Below, in pieces: positions 63,772-64,000 of a stretch of 64,000 bases of DNA. The translations under genes and the position numbers were made by a program. Below the pieces are notes generated by a model. The model searched no databases. It was given only the letters and a program-made list of their open reading frames with translations, and had not been told where the DNA came from. The first letter of the stretch is position 1; each line of letters opens with the position of its first letter. Origin of the DNA: an uncultured Neomegalonema sp. (GTDB taxonomy: Bacteria; Pseudomonadota; Alphaproteobacteria; Rhodobacterales; Rhodobacteraceae); NCBI GenBank assembly GCA_937911325.1, contig CALDSD010000100.1, positions 44,963-108,962 of the forward strand. Reading direction: 5' to 3'.

Positions 63772-63917
63772 TCATTGCGGTTCGTCGCGAGCTTTTGGGA
63801 CGACGGCATCTGCCCAGCTCGACACCGAACAAAGGTCGGAGGGTAGGCAGAAGCGTACTCAATTAAACGGGCGGCAGCCTAGATCTCTAAAAAATAACGA
63901 AAATTTCCGAAGATCTG

Positions 63918-64000
63918 GCGGCGCACGCAGTCGTACGCTGACTGGTCTCCTCAGAGTTGTCGACGATCTCAAGACGCTGTCTCGGGTTCCCGATGAACTG
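63918..64000 (+). repeat. 83-bp dispersed repeat, copy 2 (cut by window end)
   Basis: Same orientation as 44263-44345; differs only at two positions (cgtAcg for cgtAtg, ctgGtc for ctgAtc). Continues past the window. Confidence 0.9.

Larger units (their letters stand above)
63180..64000. other. Right-edge intergenic region
   Basis: No intact gene. Holds the promoter of the two-component operon (63180-63300), a gene fragment (63553-63771) and the second copy of the 83-bp repeat at the very edge. Confidence 0.45.

Overview
The window is high-GC, gene-dense DNA with short or overlapping gene junctions. It looks like the chromosome of a heterotrophic alphaproteobacterium. The best clues are the pmbA / monophosphatase / DUF4170 / DUF374 / waaA / lpxK block (a familiar alphaproteobacterial order), the protocatechuate and TRAP loci, and purple-bacterial reaction-centre genes pufL and pufM followed by a pufX-like gene. 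PufX points towards Rhodobacterales-type phototrophs. This is an inference from gene content; no rRNA, tRNA or CRISPR was seen.

Layout. 1-4.7 kb: a UbiD-family decarboxylase cut by the window edge, an AAC(3)-fold acetyltransferase, a GlxA-type regulator, a PhyH dioxygenase and a MAPEG protein. 4.7-10.5 kb: pmbA and the lipid A/Kdo genes. 10.5-13.3 kb: a glyoxalase-fold dioxygenase with a carboxylesterase (mhqO/mhqD-like), then adhP. 13.4-16.4 kb: pobA divergent from pcaCHG (4-hydroxybenzoate to protocatechuate to ring cleavage). 16.4-19.6 kb: modABC and a UPF0178 gene. 19.8-20.7 kb: an OmpA-domain envelope protein. 20.8-25.2 kb: a dimethylglycine/sarcosine dehydrogenase-like flavoprotein divergent from a Rieske oxygenase, with an XRE-cupin regulator and two matching operator-like sites; probably N-methylated amine or betaine catabolism. 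26.8-33.9 kb: the most unusual block, a tight run encoding a membrane protein, an SPFH-like coiled-coil protein with a zinc ribbon, a zinc-ribbon/FHA protein, a membrane Ser/Thr kinase and a papain-fold peptidase, facing a second related peptidase with a zinc-finger tail. 34.4-44.1 kb: a GlcG-like protein, a GntR regulator, a large FAD/Fe-S 2-hydroxyacid dehydrogenase, a glyoxylate-type aminotransferase, a DctPQM TRAP transporter and a CoA transferase; probably a 2-hydroxyacid/glyoxylate uptake and use locus.

44.2-64 kb is more mosaic. Two same-direction copies of an 83-bp repeat (81/83 identical) lie at 44.26 kb and at the right edge. Between them are a membrane protein with a DCC thiol protein, a GMC oxidoreductase with a mini-subunit, an acyltransferase, then puhC-pufL-pufM-pufX without pufBA, bch or puhA. 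Two tandem PpsR/CrtJ boxes lie before pufL, and a broken FGE-sulfatase fragment abuts pufX. A branched-chain-type ABC transporter follows; its binding-protein gene carries an in-frame TGA. Last come a Cache-domain histidine kinase and an NtrC-like regulator that lacks the GAFTGA loop.

The two best candidates for undescribed biology are the kinase-FHA-SPFH-papain cluster and the isolated reaction-centre operon.
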